64,000 bases of DNA, from contig NZ_JAOART010000147.1 of NCBI RefSeq assembly GCF_025210435.1, positions 1-64,000 on the forward strand, read 5' to 3'. The notes beneath the pieces are model-generated. The model saw nothing but the letters and a program-made list of their open reading frames with translations. It had not been told where the DNA came from and did no database searches. The stretch comes from Anaeromicrobium sp. (GTDB lineage Bacteria > Bacillota > Clostridia > Peptostreptococcales > Thermotaleaceae). This document shows positions 35,609 through 44,948 of this stretch, in pieces (within the stretch, counting starts at the first letter, position 1; every line of letters starts with the position of its first letter). The position numbers and the translations under genes were made by a program.

Positions 35609-36568
35609 ATGAGTGAATATGTACTAGGCATAGATACTAGCAACTACACCACATCAATTGCCCTTGTGGATATGGATAGAAACATTATTTTAGATAAAAG
35701 GCAACTTTTGAAAGTACCAAAAGGTAAAAGAGGGCTTAGACAATCAGATGCCCTTTTTCAACATATAAATAATATGCCACTTTTATTTAAAGAAATAAGA
35801 AACCTACAAATTTGTGATAGAATTAAAGGTGTATGTGTTAGTAGTAAGCCAAGACCTATAAACAAATCATACATGCCAGTTTTCAAGGCGTCCACTTCTT
35901 TTGGACAAACTATATCTAATGTGCTAGGTTGTAAATATTTTGAATGTAGTCATCAAGAAAATCATATTAGGGCTGCTCTTCATTCTATTAACGGCCAAGT
36001 TGGAAAAAAATTTTTAGCTGTTCATATATCAGGAGGAACAACAGAATTACTTTCAGTTAAAAGAAATTCTAAAATAGGTTATACTATAGATATAATAGGT
36101 GGAAGTACAGACATAAGCGTAGGACAATTTATAGACAGAACAGGTGTAAAAATGGGCTTTGATTTTCCAGCAGGCGCCCAATTAGATAAAATTGCATCTA
36201 ATTCCAATGGGAAAATTACAGAAGAAGTAAAAATATTTACAAAAGGTAGTGAAATTAGTCTTTCAGGACCAGAGACTAAAATTTCCAAATTAATTGAAAA
36301 AAAAATTGATAAGGAGTACATAAGTCTTTTGGTCTTTGAATGCATAATCAAAGGTTTAAGCTCTATGATAAATTATGCCACTAAAAACTATAATATAAAT
36401 GAAGTAATTTTAGTGGGCGGTGTTGCATCTAGTAATTTCATTAAAGCCCATTTATGTAGTAGGATTAAGGACTCAACAAGTATATATTTTGCTAAGGCTT
36501 CCCATTGTAGTGACAATGCTATTGGAAGTGCACTTATAGGAGCTGAAGCTGTTTTTCAGGAGGAATAA
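35609..36568 (+). CDS. Kae1/TsaD-like (M22 family) protein, paralogue
   Basis: This protein of 319 residues has the ASKHA fold of the M22/Kae1 family. It starts YVLGIDTSNYTTSIALVD, carries the metal-binding ECSHQENHIRAAL (H-x3-H) and a GGTTELLSV phosphate loop, and ends with VGGVASSNFIKAHL. True TsaD for tRNA t6A synthesis is usually longer and has a HxxxH within a different context, so this is the clostridial paralogue seen between nusB and folD. It is often misnamed O-sialoglycoprotein endopeptidase. Its substrate is unknown. Overlap-free but only one base behind nusB. Confidence 0.85.
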   Translation: MSEYVLGIDTSNYTTSIALVDMDRNIILDKRQLLKVPKGKRGLRQSDALFQHINNMPLLFKEIRNLQICDRIKGVCVSSKPRPINKSYMPVFKASTSFGQTISNVLGCKYFECSHQENHIRAALHSINGQVGKKFLAVHISGGTTELLSVKRNSKIGYTIDIIGGSTDISVGQFIDRTGVKMGFDFPAGAQLDKIASNSNGKITEEVKIFTKGSEISLSGPETKISKLIEKKIDKEYISLLVFECIIKGLSSMINYATKNYNINEVILVGGVASSNFIKAHLCSRIKDSTSIYFAKASHCSDNAIGSALIGAEAVFQEE

Positions 36569-36570
36569 AA

Positions 36571-37428
36571 ATGGCAAAAATATTAGATGGAAGAAAAATT
36601 TCAAAGGAAATAAGATCAAACATAATTGAAAGAGTTAACCGAATGAAAGAACAAAAGGGTATAGTCCCTGGATTGGCTGTTGTAATCGTAGGTGAAGATG
36701 AGGCTTCTCATGTATATGTATCAATGAAAGCAAAAGCATGTAAAAGTGTAGGATTTCATTCAGAAGAACATAAACTTCCAGAATCTACAACGCAAGAAGA
36801 ATTGTTAAAACTTATAGATCGTTTAAATAAGGATGATAAAATTAATGGCATATTAGTTCAATTACCTCTTCCAAAGCATATGGATGAAAACCTTGTAAAT
36901 TCACATATTTCACCACAAAAGGATGTGGATGGTTTCCATGCAATAAACATGGGAAATTTAACACTAGGAGAAGAATCATATGTGCCTTGTACTCCAAAAG
37001 GAATAATAGAACTAATAAAAAGAACTGGCACTAATATGGTTGGGAAAAATGCAGTAGTAGTAGGTAGAAGTAATATAGTAGGAAAACCTGCAGCCTTATT
37101 ATTATTAAAGGAAAGTTGTACAACTACTATTTGTCACTCTAAAACTAAAAATATGGGACTATTTTTAAAAGAAGCAGATATAGTAGTTGCAGCTGCAGGA
37201 GTTCCTAATTTAATTAAGGGACATATGATAAAAGAAGGAGCTATAGTTATTGATGCAGGAACTAGAAAATTAGAAGGCAAACTTGTAGGTGATGTGGAAT
37301 TTCATAGTGCTAAAGAGGTGGCTTCATGGATTACTCCTGTTCCAGGTGGTGTAGGACCTATGACTATCACTATGCTACTTCAAAATACTTTGGAAGCAAC
37401 TGAAAAACTATGGAACTTAAAGCTTTAA
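36571..37428 (+). CDS. folD: Methylenetetrahydrofolate dehydrogenase/cyclohydrolase
   Basis: FolD of 285 residues interconverts 5,10-methylene-, methenyl- and 10-formyl-tetrahydrofolate with NADP+. Key segments are YVSMKAKACKSVGF (catalytic Lys and Tyr of the family motif YVxxKxKxxxxxGI), ILVQLPLPKHMDENLV, PQKDVDGFHAINMG, and the nucleotide site VVGRSNIVGKPAALLL. The end PVPGGVGPMTITMLLQNT is invariant. ATG 36571 has CAGGAGGA. The 3' end overlaps xseA by 19 nt. Confidence 0.97.
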   Translation: MAKILDGRKISKEIRSNIIERVNRMKEQKGIVPGLAVVIVGEDEASHVYVSMKAKACKSVGFHSEEHKLPESTTQEELLKLIDRLNKDDKINGILVQLPLPKHMDENLVNSHISPQKDVDGFHAINMGNLTLGEESYVPCTPKGIIELIKRTGTNMVGKNAVVVGRSNIVGKPAALLLLKESCTTTICHSKTKNMGLFLKEADIVVAAAGVPNLIKGHMIKEGAIVIDAGTRKLEGKLVGDVEFHSAKEVASWITPVPGGVGPMTITMLLQNTLEATEKLWNLKL

Positions 37429-38654
37429 GCGTTACAGAATTAAATAAATATATAAAAAAACTATTAACTATTGACCCCATACTGAATAATATTTCTTTAA
37501 AGGGAGAGATATCTAATTTCAAATTACATTCAAGTGGTCATGCTTATTTCTCAATTAAGGATGAGGAAAGTAAGATAAATTGCATTATGTTTAGGAATAA
37601 TGTTAATATTTTGAACTTTAAACCTCAAAATGGCATAAAGGTAATTGTTAAAGGCTATGTATCTGTGTATGAGAGGGATGGACAATATCAATTATATGCT
37701 CAGAGTATATCATTAGAAGGTTTAGGAGAATTACATAAGAAATTTAAAAAATTAAAGGATTATTTAGAAAAAGAAGGCTTATTTTCTCCTATGCATAAAA
37801 AAAATATCCCTAACTTTCCTAAGAAAGTTGGGGTAATAACTTCACCAACTGGTTCAGCAATTAGAGATATTATCTCTGTAATTAGTAGAAGGAACCCTTT
37901 AGTGAATGTATATATTTTTCCAAGTTTAGTTCAGGGAGTTAATTCAAGTACATCTATTTGTGATACTATAGAGAAAATAAATAGTACCTATGACAATATG
38001 GATGTAATAATTTTAAGTCGCGGTGGAGGTTCTATTGAGGAACTTTGGTCTTTTAATGAAGAAAGTGTAGCAAGGTCCATATTTTTTTCTAAAATCCCTA
38101 TTATTTCAGGTATTGGCCATGAAACAGATTACACTATAGCTGATTTTGTTTCTGACTTAAGGGCACCAACTCCCTCTGCAGCTGCTGAAATATGTGTAAA
38201 GGATTTAAGAGATATTAAAAATTTTATTAAACTAAAATATGAACAAAGTAAAATTTCACTAGAGAAAAATCTTGTGAATATGGAAAATACATTATCAAAA
38301 TTAAAACCTGTAAATGGGAAAAAAATTGTGGAAAATAAGTTAAATACATATGAAAATAATATTAATAGTATTAAACAGATTATGGATTTTTCTGTACAAA
38401 ATTATTTGAGTAAGATGGAATTTAAGGTTGAAAATCTAGGTTTAAAGTTGGGAACCTTAAATCCATTTGCTACTGTTAACCGAGGGTATGCTATTGTATC
38501 TACTAATTGTAAAACTATTAGTAGCATAGATGAGGTTTCAATAGAAAATAAAATTAAAGTAAATTTAAAAGATGGCCATTTAATATGTACAGTTGAAAAT
38601 AAACATAAGGAGTCTATTGTAAATGGAAGATTTTGCTCAATTAGCTCTGAGTAA
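37410..38654 (+). CDS. xseA: Exodeoxyribonuclease VII large subunit
   Basis: XseA of 414 residues degrades single-stranded DNA into acid-soluble oligonucleotides together with XseB. An N-terminal OB fold (SLKGEISNFKLHSSGHAYFS) is followed by the catalytic domain with VGVITSPTGSAIRDIISVIS, the DVIILSRGGGSIEELWSFNE motif and IPIISGIGHETDYTIADFVS, then a coiled coil. It starts within the folD end, and its 3' end overlaps xseB by 32 nt, so expression is coupled. Confidence 0.96.
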   Translation: MELKALSVTELNKYIKKLLTIDPILNNISLKGEISNFKLHSSGHAYFSIKDEESKINCIMFRNNVNILNFKPQNGIKVIVKGYVSVYERDGQYQLYAQSISLEGLGELHKKFKKLKDYLEKEGLFSPMHKKNIPNFPKKVGVITSPTGSAIRDIISVISRRNPLVNVYIFPSLVQGVNSSTSICDTIEKINSTYDNMDVIILSRGGGSIEELWSFNEESVARSIFFSKIPIISGIGHETDYTIADFVSDLRAPTPSAAAEICVKDLRDIKNFIKLKYEQSKISLEKNLVNMENTLSKLKPVNGKKIVENKLNTYENNINSIKQIMDFSVQNYLSKMEFKVENLGLKLGTLNPFATVNRGYAIVSTNCKTISSIDEVSIENKIKVNLKDGHLICTVENKHKESIVNGRFCSISSE

Positions 38655-38856
38655 TAATGATACCTTTGAAGAAGCTTTATATAAGTTAGAAAGGGTTACA
38701 ACCCTTTTAGATGAGGGGAATCTATCTTTAAACGATCTTTTAAAGGTATATGAAATGAGCATTAGCTTATATAGATTTTGTAATAATAAAATAGATAATG
38801 CAAATCAAAAAATAAAAGTTTTAGCCAAGGATACATTTGTAGATTTTGAAAATTAA
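38623..38856 (+). CDS. xseB: Exodeoxyribonuclease VII small subunit
   Basis: This helical protein of 77 residues binds the XseA coiled coil. The family pattern is clear: FEEALYKLERVTTLLDEGNL, SLNDLLKVYEMSISLYRFCN and the tail KIDNANQKIKVL. ATG 38623 lies in xseA with AAGGAG upstream. Its end is 31 bp before the ispA start. Confidence 0.94.
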   Translation: MEDFAQLALSNNDTFEEALYKLERVTTLLDEGNLSLNDLLKVYEMSISLYRFCNNKIDNANQKIKVLAKDTFVDFEN

Positions 38857-38887
38857 GGCTAGCTACGGGGAAATGGAGGGCACAAGT

Positions 38888-39772
38888 ATGGACATCCAAG
38901 AGGTTTTAAAGACTAAAATAGAAGTAGTGGAAAAAGCATTAGACAAATATATGCCTAATGAAGGATCTTATGAAAAGGTAATATATGAATCAATGAGATA
39001 TAGTGTATTTGCAGGTGGTAAAAGATTAAGACCTATATTAATGTTAGCAGCATGTGAATTTGTAGGAGGAAATTATGAAGACGCAATACCATATGCTTGT
39101 GCCATGGAAATGATACACTCTTACTCCCTAATTCATGATGATCTACCAGCAATGGATAATGATGATTATAGAAGAGGTAAATTAACAAATCATAAAATCT
39201 ATGGTGAAGCTATGGCCATATTGGCTGGAGATGGACTTTTAAATTATGCCTATGAATTAATAATAAAAGCTACTTTAGGAGATTTTAATAAAAATAAGTT
39301 ATTAGCAGCTCAAGAGATTGCATGGGCTTCAGGTTCTTCAGGAATGATAGGTGGCCAAGTTGTGGATCTTCTTGGTGAAGATAAAGAGATTGATAAAAGC
39401 ACATTAGACTTTATACATAAAAAGAAAACAGGAGCTTTAATACGAGGATCTATACGAGCAGGAGCCATAATAGGAGGAGCGTCTGAAAATCAATTGGAGG
39501 ATTTAACTAAATACGCTGAAAATATAGGGTTAGGATTCCAAATTACAGATGATATTCTAGATATTATAGGTGATGAAAAAAAATTAGGAAAAAAAGTTGG
39601 AAGTGACATAGAAAATAACAAATCTACATATCCTTCATTATATGGAATGGAAGAATCTATAAAAAAAGTAAATTTATTATTTGATGAAAGTATAAACTTA
39701 CTTAAAAAATATGAAGATAAAGCAGAATTTTTCATTGAATTAGCAAAATATCTTGTAAAAAGGGAATACTAA
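38888..39772 (+). CDS. ispA: Farnesyl/geranyl diphosphate synthase
   Basis: This polyprenyl synthase of 294 residues condenses IPP with allylic diphosphates to C15 for undecaprenyl and quinone-type lipids. The first Asp-rich motif is DDLPAMDND and the second is DDILD, with GGKRLRPILML and the helix GLGFQITDDILDIIGD in place. I choose ATG 38888 because ATGGAGGG lies 8 nt upstream; the frame is open to 38846 without a better start. It heads the stretch ispA-OLE-oapA-dxs, a known OLE neighbourhood in which dxs also serves isoprenoid synthesis. Confidence 0.95.
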   Translation: MDIQEVLKTKIEVVEKALDKYMPNEGSYEKVIYESMRYSVFAGGKRLRPILMLAACEFVGGNYEDAIPYACAMEMIHSYSLIHDDLPAMDNDDYRRGKLTNHKIYGEAMAILAGDGLLNYAYELIIKATLGDFNKNKLLAAQEIAWASGSSGMIGGQVVDLLGEDKEIDKSTLDFIHKKKTGALIRGSIRAGAIIGGASENQLEDLTKYAENIGLGFQITDDILDIIGDEKKLGKKVGSDIENNKSTYPSLYGMEESIKKVNLLFDESINLLKKYEDKAEFFIELAKYLVKREY

Positions 39773-39788
39773 TTGAGGAGGAAAAAAT

Positions 39789-40241
39789 TTGCTCTTTATA
39801 CATGAATTAATAAATAATGAAATAATATCAGTTACTTTTATTGCTTGGTTTATTGCTCAAATATTAAAAGTTATTTTAACATTAATAATGGATAAGAAAT
39901 TTGATGTATATAGATTTGTCGGTTCAGGTGGAATGCCTAGTTCACATTCTGCTTTAGTCATGTCTTTGTCTACTGCTGTAGGACTAAAAACAGGTTGGGG
40001 TTCTGTTGAATATGCCATAAGTTTAGCTGTGGCCATGGTAGTTATGTATGATGCCTCTGGAGTAAGAAGATCTGTAGGAAAGCAAGCTATGATACTAAAT
40101 AAAATTATTGCTGATAAACATAATCACAAAAGTTTAAAAGAAATAAGAGAAAAAAGATTAAAAGAACTTATAGGACATACACCTATTGAGGTTTTTGCAG
40201 GAGCATTATTGGGTATACTTATAGCAAATATGATAATGTAG
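39789..40241 (+). CDS. Divergent PAP2 family membrane protein (YuiD-like)
   Basis: This 150-residue membrane protein belongs to the DUF212/divergent PAP2 phosphatase family. It has three or four helices and the sequence GSGGMPSSHSALVMSLSTAV, carrying the PSSH motif typical of PAP2 phosphatases. Further on it has MYDASGVRRSVGKQA and the final helix EVFAGALLGILIANM. Such enzymes may remove phosphate from prenyl diphosphates, which would suit the position directly behind ispA, but the activity of the family is not proven. Start TTG 39789 with GAGGAGGAA. Confidence 0.88.
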   Translation: MLFIHELINNEIISVTFIAWFIAQILKVILTLIMDKKFDVYRFVGSGGMPSSHSALVMSLSTAVGLKTGWGSVEYAISLAVAMVVMYDASGVRRSVGKQAMILNKIIADKHNHKSLKEIREKRLKELIGHTPIEVFAGALLGILIANMIM

Positions 40242-40264
40242 TAACTGAATTTTGATTAATTATA

Positions 40265-40856
40265 AAAAGTTAATAGGTGGTGCAGTATTCTAGTCAGATC
40301 ATTCATTTCTGAAGGCGGGCCTAAAAATCCGTCAAAGGGCACATCAATGAAGTTCCTGGTGTGTGCTGCTAACGCCCAGTTAGGGGTTAACGCTGGGAGT
40401 AAGGAGTAGGGGGCGATCCGCAATGGCATGTGGGCGATGACCCTCCCTCCGTGGAGACTTAACAGAAGATAATTCTATCTGTTAGGATAAACCTATAATT
40501 GTGGTATGATAAGTACTACGTATAGAGTAGCCTGCCTTGAGTGGAATATGGTGGATAAATAGATGAAAATATTGTTTTATAGGCCAATAAAATTATACTA
40601 TTGCTGTTTGAAACCTGTTCTGCAAAAGAGGCTAGGAAATGAGTTGACTGTTGGGGAAAGCTCCTAGACTGTTTGAAAAAGGCGTATTGAAGATTATAGT
40701 GTGGACTAAGTGGTAATCTAGTCATGTCATTGGCAACAACACATAAAAAGATTTGAAGGGAAACCACTGATTTGGCGACAAATCAGTATCTTTTTGGGAA
40801 ATCCAACTAGACCTAAGCCGCAAAATTTATTCATTATGCCACCACCTATTTTTAAT
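40265..40856 (+). ncRNA. OLE RNA (ornate, large, extremophilic)
   Basis: A non-coding stretch of about 590 bp is clearly richer in G and C than its surroundings and full of small hairpins. It lies exactly where OLE RNA is known to lie: downstream of ispA, directly upstream of oapA and dxs. The ends pair, AATAGGTGGTG (40272-40282) with CACCACCTATT (40840-40850), an 11-bp closing stem, and T residues follow. Internal hairpins include CACTGATTT/AAATCAGT near 40766-40792. OLE forms a ribonucleoprotein at the membrane with OapA and is linked to tolerance of cold, alcohols and Mg2+ stress. Identification rests on length, location and partner gene, not on a covariance model. Confidence 0.88.
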
Positions 40857-40876
40857 ACTTATAAAGGTGATAATAT

Positions 40877-41485
40877 ATGTCTAAGAATTCTAATAATAAA
40901 ACAGCTTTATTTAAGAGCATTAAAAAATCTTTGTATAAAAGTCGAAAATGGGTGTTCCTTATAACAATATGGACATTTTTTTTATCCATATTAATTACAC
41001 TTATATCTGACTTACTTATAAATAAACTCAATATATATATGGCCTTTCTGGTGCTGTTATTCATAATATCAATAGGAATATTGTTTGATTTGATAGGAGT
41101 AGCAGTTACATCTGCTAATGAAAAGCCATTTCACTCTATGGCATCAAGAAAAGTGGCAGGTGCAAAGCAGTCGGTTAAACTAATCAGAAATGCCAGTACT
41201 GTATCAAATTTTTGTAATGATGTTATTGGAGATATATGTGGTATAGTAAGTGGTATGGCCAGTGCTGTTATTATATTAAAAATAGCTGTACTTATTAAAT
41301 CTCACTCTATTTCAGAGAGTATATTAAATGTGTTTTTGAGTGGAGTTGTAGCATCCCTTACCGTTGGAGGAAAAGCATTAGGAAAAGAAATTGGAATAAG
41401 TCATTCAAAGGAAATTGTATTTGCGGTAGGAAAGTTGTTACACCAGATAAAGAAAAAATTTGGTTTAAATATAATTAAAGATTAA
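40877..41485 (+). CDS. oapA: OapA, OLE-associated membrane protein
   Basis: This protein of 202 residues has four predicted membrane helices (VFLITIWTFFLSILITLISD, AFLVLLFIISIGILFDLIGV, VSGMASAVIILKIAVLI and VFLSGVVASLTVGGKALGKE). The conserved core includes the acidic motif FDLIGVAVTSANEKPFHSMA and KVAGAKQSVKLIRNA. OapA binds OLE RNA as a dimer and localises it to the membrane. The gene begins 27 nt after the closing stem of the RNA, with AAAGGTGATA as ribosome site, and 14 nt before dxs. Order OLE-oapA-dxs matches Bacillus halodurans and other OLE hosts. Confidence 0.9.
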   Translation: MSKNSNNKTALFKSIKKSLYKSRKWVFLITIWTFFLSILITLISDLLINKLNIYMAFLVLLFIISIGILFDLIGVAVTSANEKPFHSMASRKVAGAKQSVKLIRNASTVSNFCNDVIGDICGIVSGMASAVIILKIAVLIKSHSISESILNVFLSGVVASLTVGGKALGKEIGISHSKEIVFAVGKLLHQIKKKFGLNIIKD

Positions 41486-41499
41486 TAATTGAAAGAGAG

Positions 41500-43380
41500 A
41501 TGAATAGGGTGCAAAACTTTTTAGATAAAGTAAACACACCAAATGCATGTAAAGGCTCTAACTATAATGAATTGGAAGTTTTAGCTGGTGAAATAAGAAA
41601 TTTTTTAATAGATAAAGTTTCTATTACAGGGGGGCACTTAGCATCAAATTTGGGGGTTGTGGAATTAACACTAGCACTACATAATGTATTTGATACTTCT
41701 AAGGACAAAATAGTTTGGGATGTAGGCCACCAAACCTATGTTCATAAGATTTTAACAGGAAGAGGCAACAAGTTCGATACCTTAAGACAATACAAGGGGT
41801 TAAGTGGATTTCCAAAACGTTCAGAAAGTATACATGACCATTTCGACACAGGACATAGTAGTACATCAATTTCTGGAGCTTTAGGCATGGCAAAAGCTAG
41901 AGACATACAGGAAGAAGACTATTCGGTTGTGGCAGTAATTGGAGATGGTGCATTAACAGGTGGTATGGCCTTTGAAGCTTTGAATCACGCAGGTCATTCT
42001 AATACGGAACTGATAGTAATATTAAATGATAATGAAATGTCGATTTCCCCTAATGTGGGTGGCATGTCAAAATATCTCAATAGATTACGTACAGATCCCA
42101 CATATGTAAAGGCCAAAGATGATATAGAGCAATTATTAAGTAAAATCCCTGCTGTTGGAAAAACCATGGCTCGAACAGCTTCAAGAGCTAAGGGCAGTTT
42201 GAAGCATCTCCTTGTACCGGGAGTTTTATTTGAAGAGTTAGGTTTTACATATTTAGGTCCAGTTAATGGACACGATATAAAGGAATTAAAAATTGTTTTA
42301 GAAAGGGCTAAAAAAATAAAAGGACCCGTATTAGTTCATACCATAACAAAAAAGGGAAAAGGATACTCTTTTGCAGAAAAAAATCCTGACAAATATCATG
42401 GTATAGGTCCTTTTGATATTAACAGTGGAAAGACATTGAAAAAATCTCCTAAGGGAGAAGAATCTTACTCCTCTGTCTTTGGAAAAACCCTTGTAAATAT
42501 AGGTGATAAAAATAAAAATGTAGTTGCCATAACAGCAGCTATGCCTACAGGAACTGGTCTTTTGGATTTCTCAATAAAATATCCAAAGAGATTTTTTGAT
42601 GTAGGGATAGCTGAACAACATGCAGTAACTTTCGCAGCAGGATTGGCAACCTGTGGATTGACACCTGTATTTGCCGTATACTCAACATTCTTACAAAGGG
42701 CATATGATCAAATAATACATGATGTATGCCTTCAAAATTTACCTGTTGTACTTTGCCTAGACAGAAGTGGTATTGTGGGAAATGATGGTGAAACTCATCA
42801 TGGAGTATTTGATCTATCATTTTTAACAAGTATTCCCAATCTAACAGTAATGGCTCCAAAGGATGGTAAAGAACTAGAAAATATGCTAAAATATGCTGTG
42901 AGCTTAAATAAACCTGTTGCCATTAGGTATCCACGGGGTATTAGTGAAGACTTTTCCTCTATAAGCACTAATTATAATGTGTCTAGTGGTAAATCAGAGG
43001 TCTTAGTAGATGGACACCATGTATGTATAATTGCAATTGGAAAAATGGTGAAAGTAGCATATGATGTGGCTATAAAATTATTAGAAGATAATATTAAGTG
43101 TAAGGTGATAAATGCAAGATTTGCCAATCCCTTAGACAAAGATACTTTAATAAAAGAATGTAATGGAATTGAAAATGTATTAGTTATAGAAGACAATTTA
43201 GTTAAAGGTGGTTTTGGCAATAAGGTATTAGAGTTGTTTAATGAAGAAAATATTGAATGTGACTTAAAACTCTTAGGTTTTCCAGATGAATTTATTGAAC
43301 ATGGAGATACTAAAATTTTAATGGAAGCATATAAACTAGACTCTAATAGTATAGTTCAATATATAAAAGGAGTTTTATAA
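41500..43380 (+). CDS. dxs: 1-deoxy-D-xylulose-5-phosphate synthase
   Basis: DXS of 626 residues joins pyruvate and glyceraldehyde 3-phosphate, the first step of the MEP isoprenoid pathway. The thiamine diphosphate site shows GDGALTGG (about 149-156) with NDNEMSIS. DVGHQTYVHKILTGR carries the catalytic His, and the transketolase centre has DRSGIVGNDGETHHGVFD. ATG 41500 has a weak site (GAAAGAGAG); GTG 41509 is an alternative start. The stop overlaps tlyA by one base (TAATG). Confidence 0.96.
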   Translation: MNRVQNFLDKVNTPNACKGSNYNELEVLAGEIRNFLIDKVSITGGHLASNLGVVELTLALHNVFDTSKDKIVWDVGHQTYVHKILTGRGNKFDTLRQYKGLSGFPKRSESIHDHFDTGHSSTSISGALGMAKARDIQEEDYSVVAVIGDGALTGGMAFEALNHAGHSNTELIVILNDNEMSISPNVGGMSKYLNRLRTDPTYVKAKDDIEQLLSKIPAVGKTMARTASRAKGSLKHLLVPGVLFEELGFTYLGPVNGHDIKELKIVLERAKKIKGPVLVHTITKKGKGYSFAEKNPDKYHGIGPFDINSGKTLKKSPKGEESYSSVFGKTLVNIGDKNKNVVAITAAMPTGTGLLDFSIKYPKRFFDVGIAEQHAVTFAAGLATCGLTPVFAVYSTFLQRAYDQIIHDVCLQNLPVVLCLDRSGIVGNDGETHHGVFDLSFLTSIPNLTVMAPKDGKELENMLKYAVSLNKPVAIRYPRGISEDFSSISTNYNVSSGKSEVLVDGHHVCIIAIGKMVKVAYDVAIKLLEDNIKCKVINARFANPLDKDTLIKECNGIENVLVIEDNLVKGGFGNKVLELFNEENIECDLKLLGFPDEFIEHGDTKILMEAYKLDSNSIVQYIKGVL

Positions 43381-44192
43381 TGAAACAAAAAAATAGATTA
43401 GATGTACTTTTAGTTGAAAAGGGTTTTTTTCCATCAAGGGAAAAGGCTAAGAGGTCTATAATGGCTGGATTAGTTTTTGTAGGCAACGAAAAAATAGATA
43501 AAGCTGGAACTATAGTAGATAGTACAAAGGAAATTGTGGTAAAGGGCAAGGCAATTCCCTATGTAAGTAGGGGTGGATTAAAACTAGAAAAGGCCATGAA
43601 ACAATTTCCTATATCTTTAAAGGACAAAGTTGCCATGGACGTAGGAGCATCGACTGGTGGTTTTACGGATTGTATGCTTATGAATGGAGCAAAAAAAGTA
43701 TATTCTGTAGATGTGGGATATGGACAACTTGATTGGAAATTGAGGCAAGATGATAGGGTAGTAGTAATGGAAAGAACTAATATAAGGTATATTAATAAGG
43801 AATTAGTAGATAAACTTGAGTTTGCTTCCATAGATGTATCCTTCATATCTTTGAAATTAGTTTTGCCTGTTGTAAAATCCCTTTTAAAAGAAAATGGTGA
43901 AATAGTATGCTTAATAAAACCTCAATTTGAAGCGGGAAGAGAAAAAGTAGGTAAGAAAGGTGTAGTTAGGGATATTAATGTTCATAGAGAAGTAATAGAA
44001 AAAATAATATCATTTAGCATCCAGGAAAATTTATCAGTAAAGGGATTAGCCTTTTCTCCAATAAAAGGTCCTGAAGGAAACATTGAATATTTAGCATATT
44101 TAAGAAATTGTAAAAATGAGAGCGTTGAGAATCTAGAAGAATTAATTGAAAGTATAGTTAATGAATCTCATAATATCTTAAATAAAAGATAG
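43380..44192 (+). CDS. tlyA: TlyA-family rRNA 2'-O-methyltransferase
   Basis: This protein of 270 residues has an N-terminal S4 RNA-binding domain (RLDVLLVEKGFFPSREKAKR) and an FtsJ-like methyltransferase domain with the SAM motif MDVGASTGGFTDCML. The central block is VDVGYGQLDWKLRQDDRVVV, and ASIDVSFISLKLVLPVVKSL follows. TlyA proteins methylate 16S/23S rRNA ribose positions; in some bacteria they are called hemolysin A. The start overlaps the dxs stop. It is the standard neighbour of dxs and argR in Firmicutes. Confidence 0.94.
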   Translation: MKQKNRLDVLLVEKGFFPSREKAKRSIMAGLVFVGNEKIDKAGTIVDSTKEIVVKGKAIPYVSRGGLKLEKAMKQFPISLKDKVAMDVGASTGGFTDCMLMNGAKKVYSVDVGYGQLDWKLRQDDRVVVMERTNIRYINKELVDKLEFASIDVSFISLKLVLPVVKSLLKENGEIVCLIKPQFEAGREKVGKKGVVRDINVHREVIEKIISFSIQENLSVKGLAFSPIKGPEGNIEYLAYLRNCKNESVENLEELIESIVNESHNILNKR

Positions 44193-44204
44193 CCTTTAGG
44201 GTTA

Positions 44205-44360
44205 GGCATATTCAAAAAATAAATTAGTCATTTCACTGGTTATTTGAATTATTTTCTTCGTTATGGAATCGCTTACATATGTTTAATATGCTCGCTCACC
44301 ATGCATTGAAAATAATCCAAATCCCTCAGAGAACTGACTAGTTTATTTCTTTCATATGCC
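44205..44360. repeat. Long imperfect hairpin element (MITE-like) between tlyA and argR
   Basis: The outer 26 bp at 44205-44230 and 44335-44360 are inverted repeats with 22 matches (GGCATAT..AGTCA). Pairing continues inwards (GAATTATTTTC with GAAAATAATCC) to a tip CATAT-gttta-ATATG at 44276-44290. The whole 156-bp segment can thus fold into one bulged hairpin. There is no ORF. It could be a miniature inverted-repeat element or a structured RNA; no second copy is in the window. Confidence 0.6.
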
Positions 44361-44477
44361 TTATCTTTTATTTAAGATTAAGTTCTATTCCTAATTATTT
44401 ATAAAAAGGCCTCTAAAGGGATTATTAAAATGGTGTAGAAATTTAAATATATACTATAAGATGGAAGGACTGAGTAG

Positions 44478-44927
44478 ATGAAATATTCTAGGCATGCAAA
44501 AATATTAGAACTAATAGAAATGTATGAAATTGAAACGCAAGAAGAATTATCTGAGTATTTAAAGAAAAATGGCTTTAATGTTACACAGGCTACTGTATCT
44601 AGAGATATTAAGGAATTAAGATTAATTAAGGTATTAGCCTTGAATGGAAAATATAAGTATGCCACTATGAAGCTTCAGGAAAGTTCTGCCTCAAACAGAT
44701 TAGTAAAGATCTTTAAAGACTCCATTTTATCCATTGATAAATCAGGGAATATAGTCGTATTAAAAACCCTTACAGGAGCGGGGCAAGCAGCATGTGCTGC
44801 AATAGATGCATTAAATATAAAAGATATAGTAGGTACAATAGCTGGTGATGATACTATATTTATATTAGCTAGAAGTGAAGATTCTGTAGGCGAATTAGTA
44901 GAACAGTTTAAGAAATTAATGTACTAA
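44478..44927 (+). CDS. argR: Arginine repressor ArgR
   Basis: ArgR (AhrC) of 149 residues is a hexameric arginine sensor. It has an N-terminal winged helix ([20 protein letters not shown] with [18 protein letters not shown]) and a C-terminal oligomerisation and arginine-binding domain ([20 protein letters not shown] with [15 protein letters not shown]). It represses arginine synthesis and activates catabolism. It stands between tlyA and recN as in Bacillus. ATG 44478 has GGAAGGAC. Confidence 0.96.
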   Translation: MKYSRHAKILELIEMYEIETQEELSEYLKKNGFNVTQATVSRDIKELRLIKVLALNGKYKYATMKLQESSASNRLVKIFKDSILSIDKSGNIVVLKTLTGAGQAACAAIDALNIKDIVGTIAGDDTIFILARSEDSVGELVEQFKKLMY

Positions 44928-44948
44928 AGATAAAGCGGGGGTATGAGT

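Noticed and set aside
40516..40767. Minus-strand open frame of 83 codons inside the OLE region
   Set aside because: It has no ribosome site, an odd composition, and lies fully within the structured RNA; it is a chance frame.
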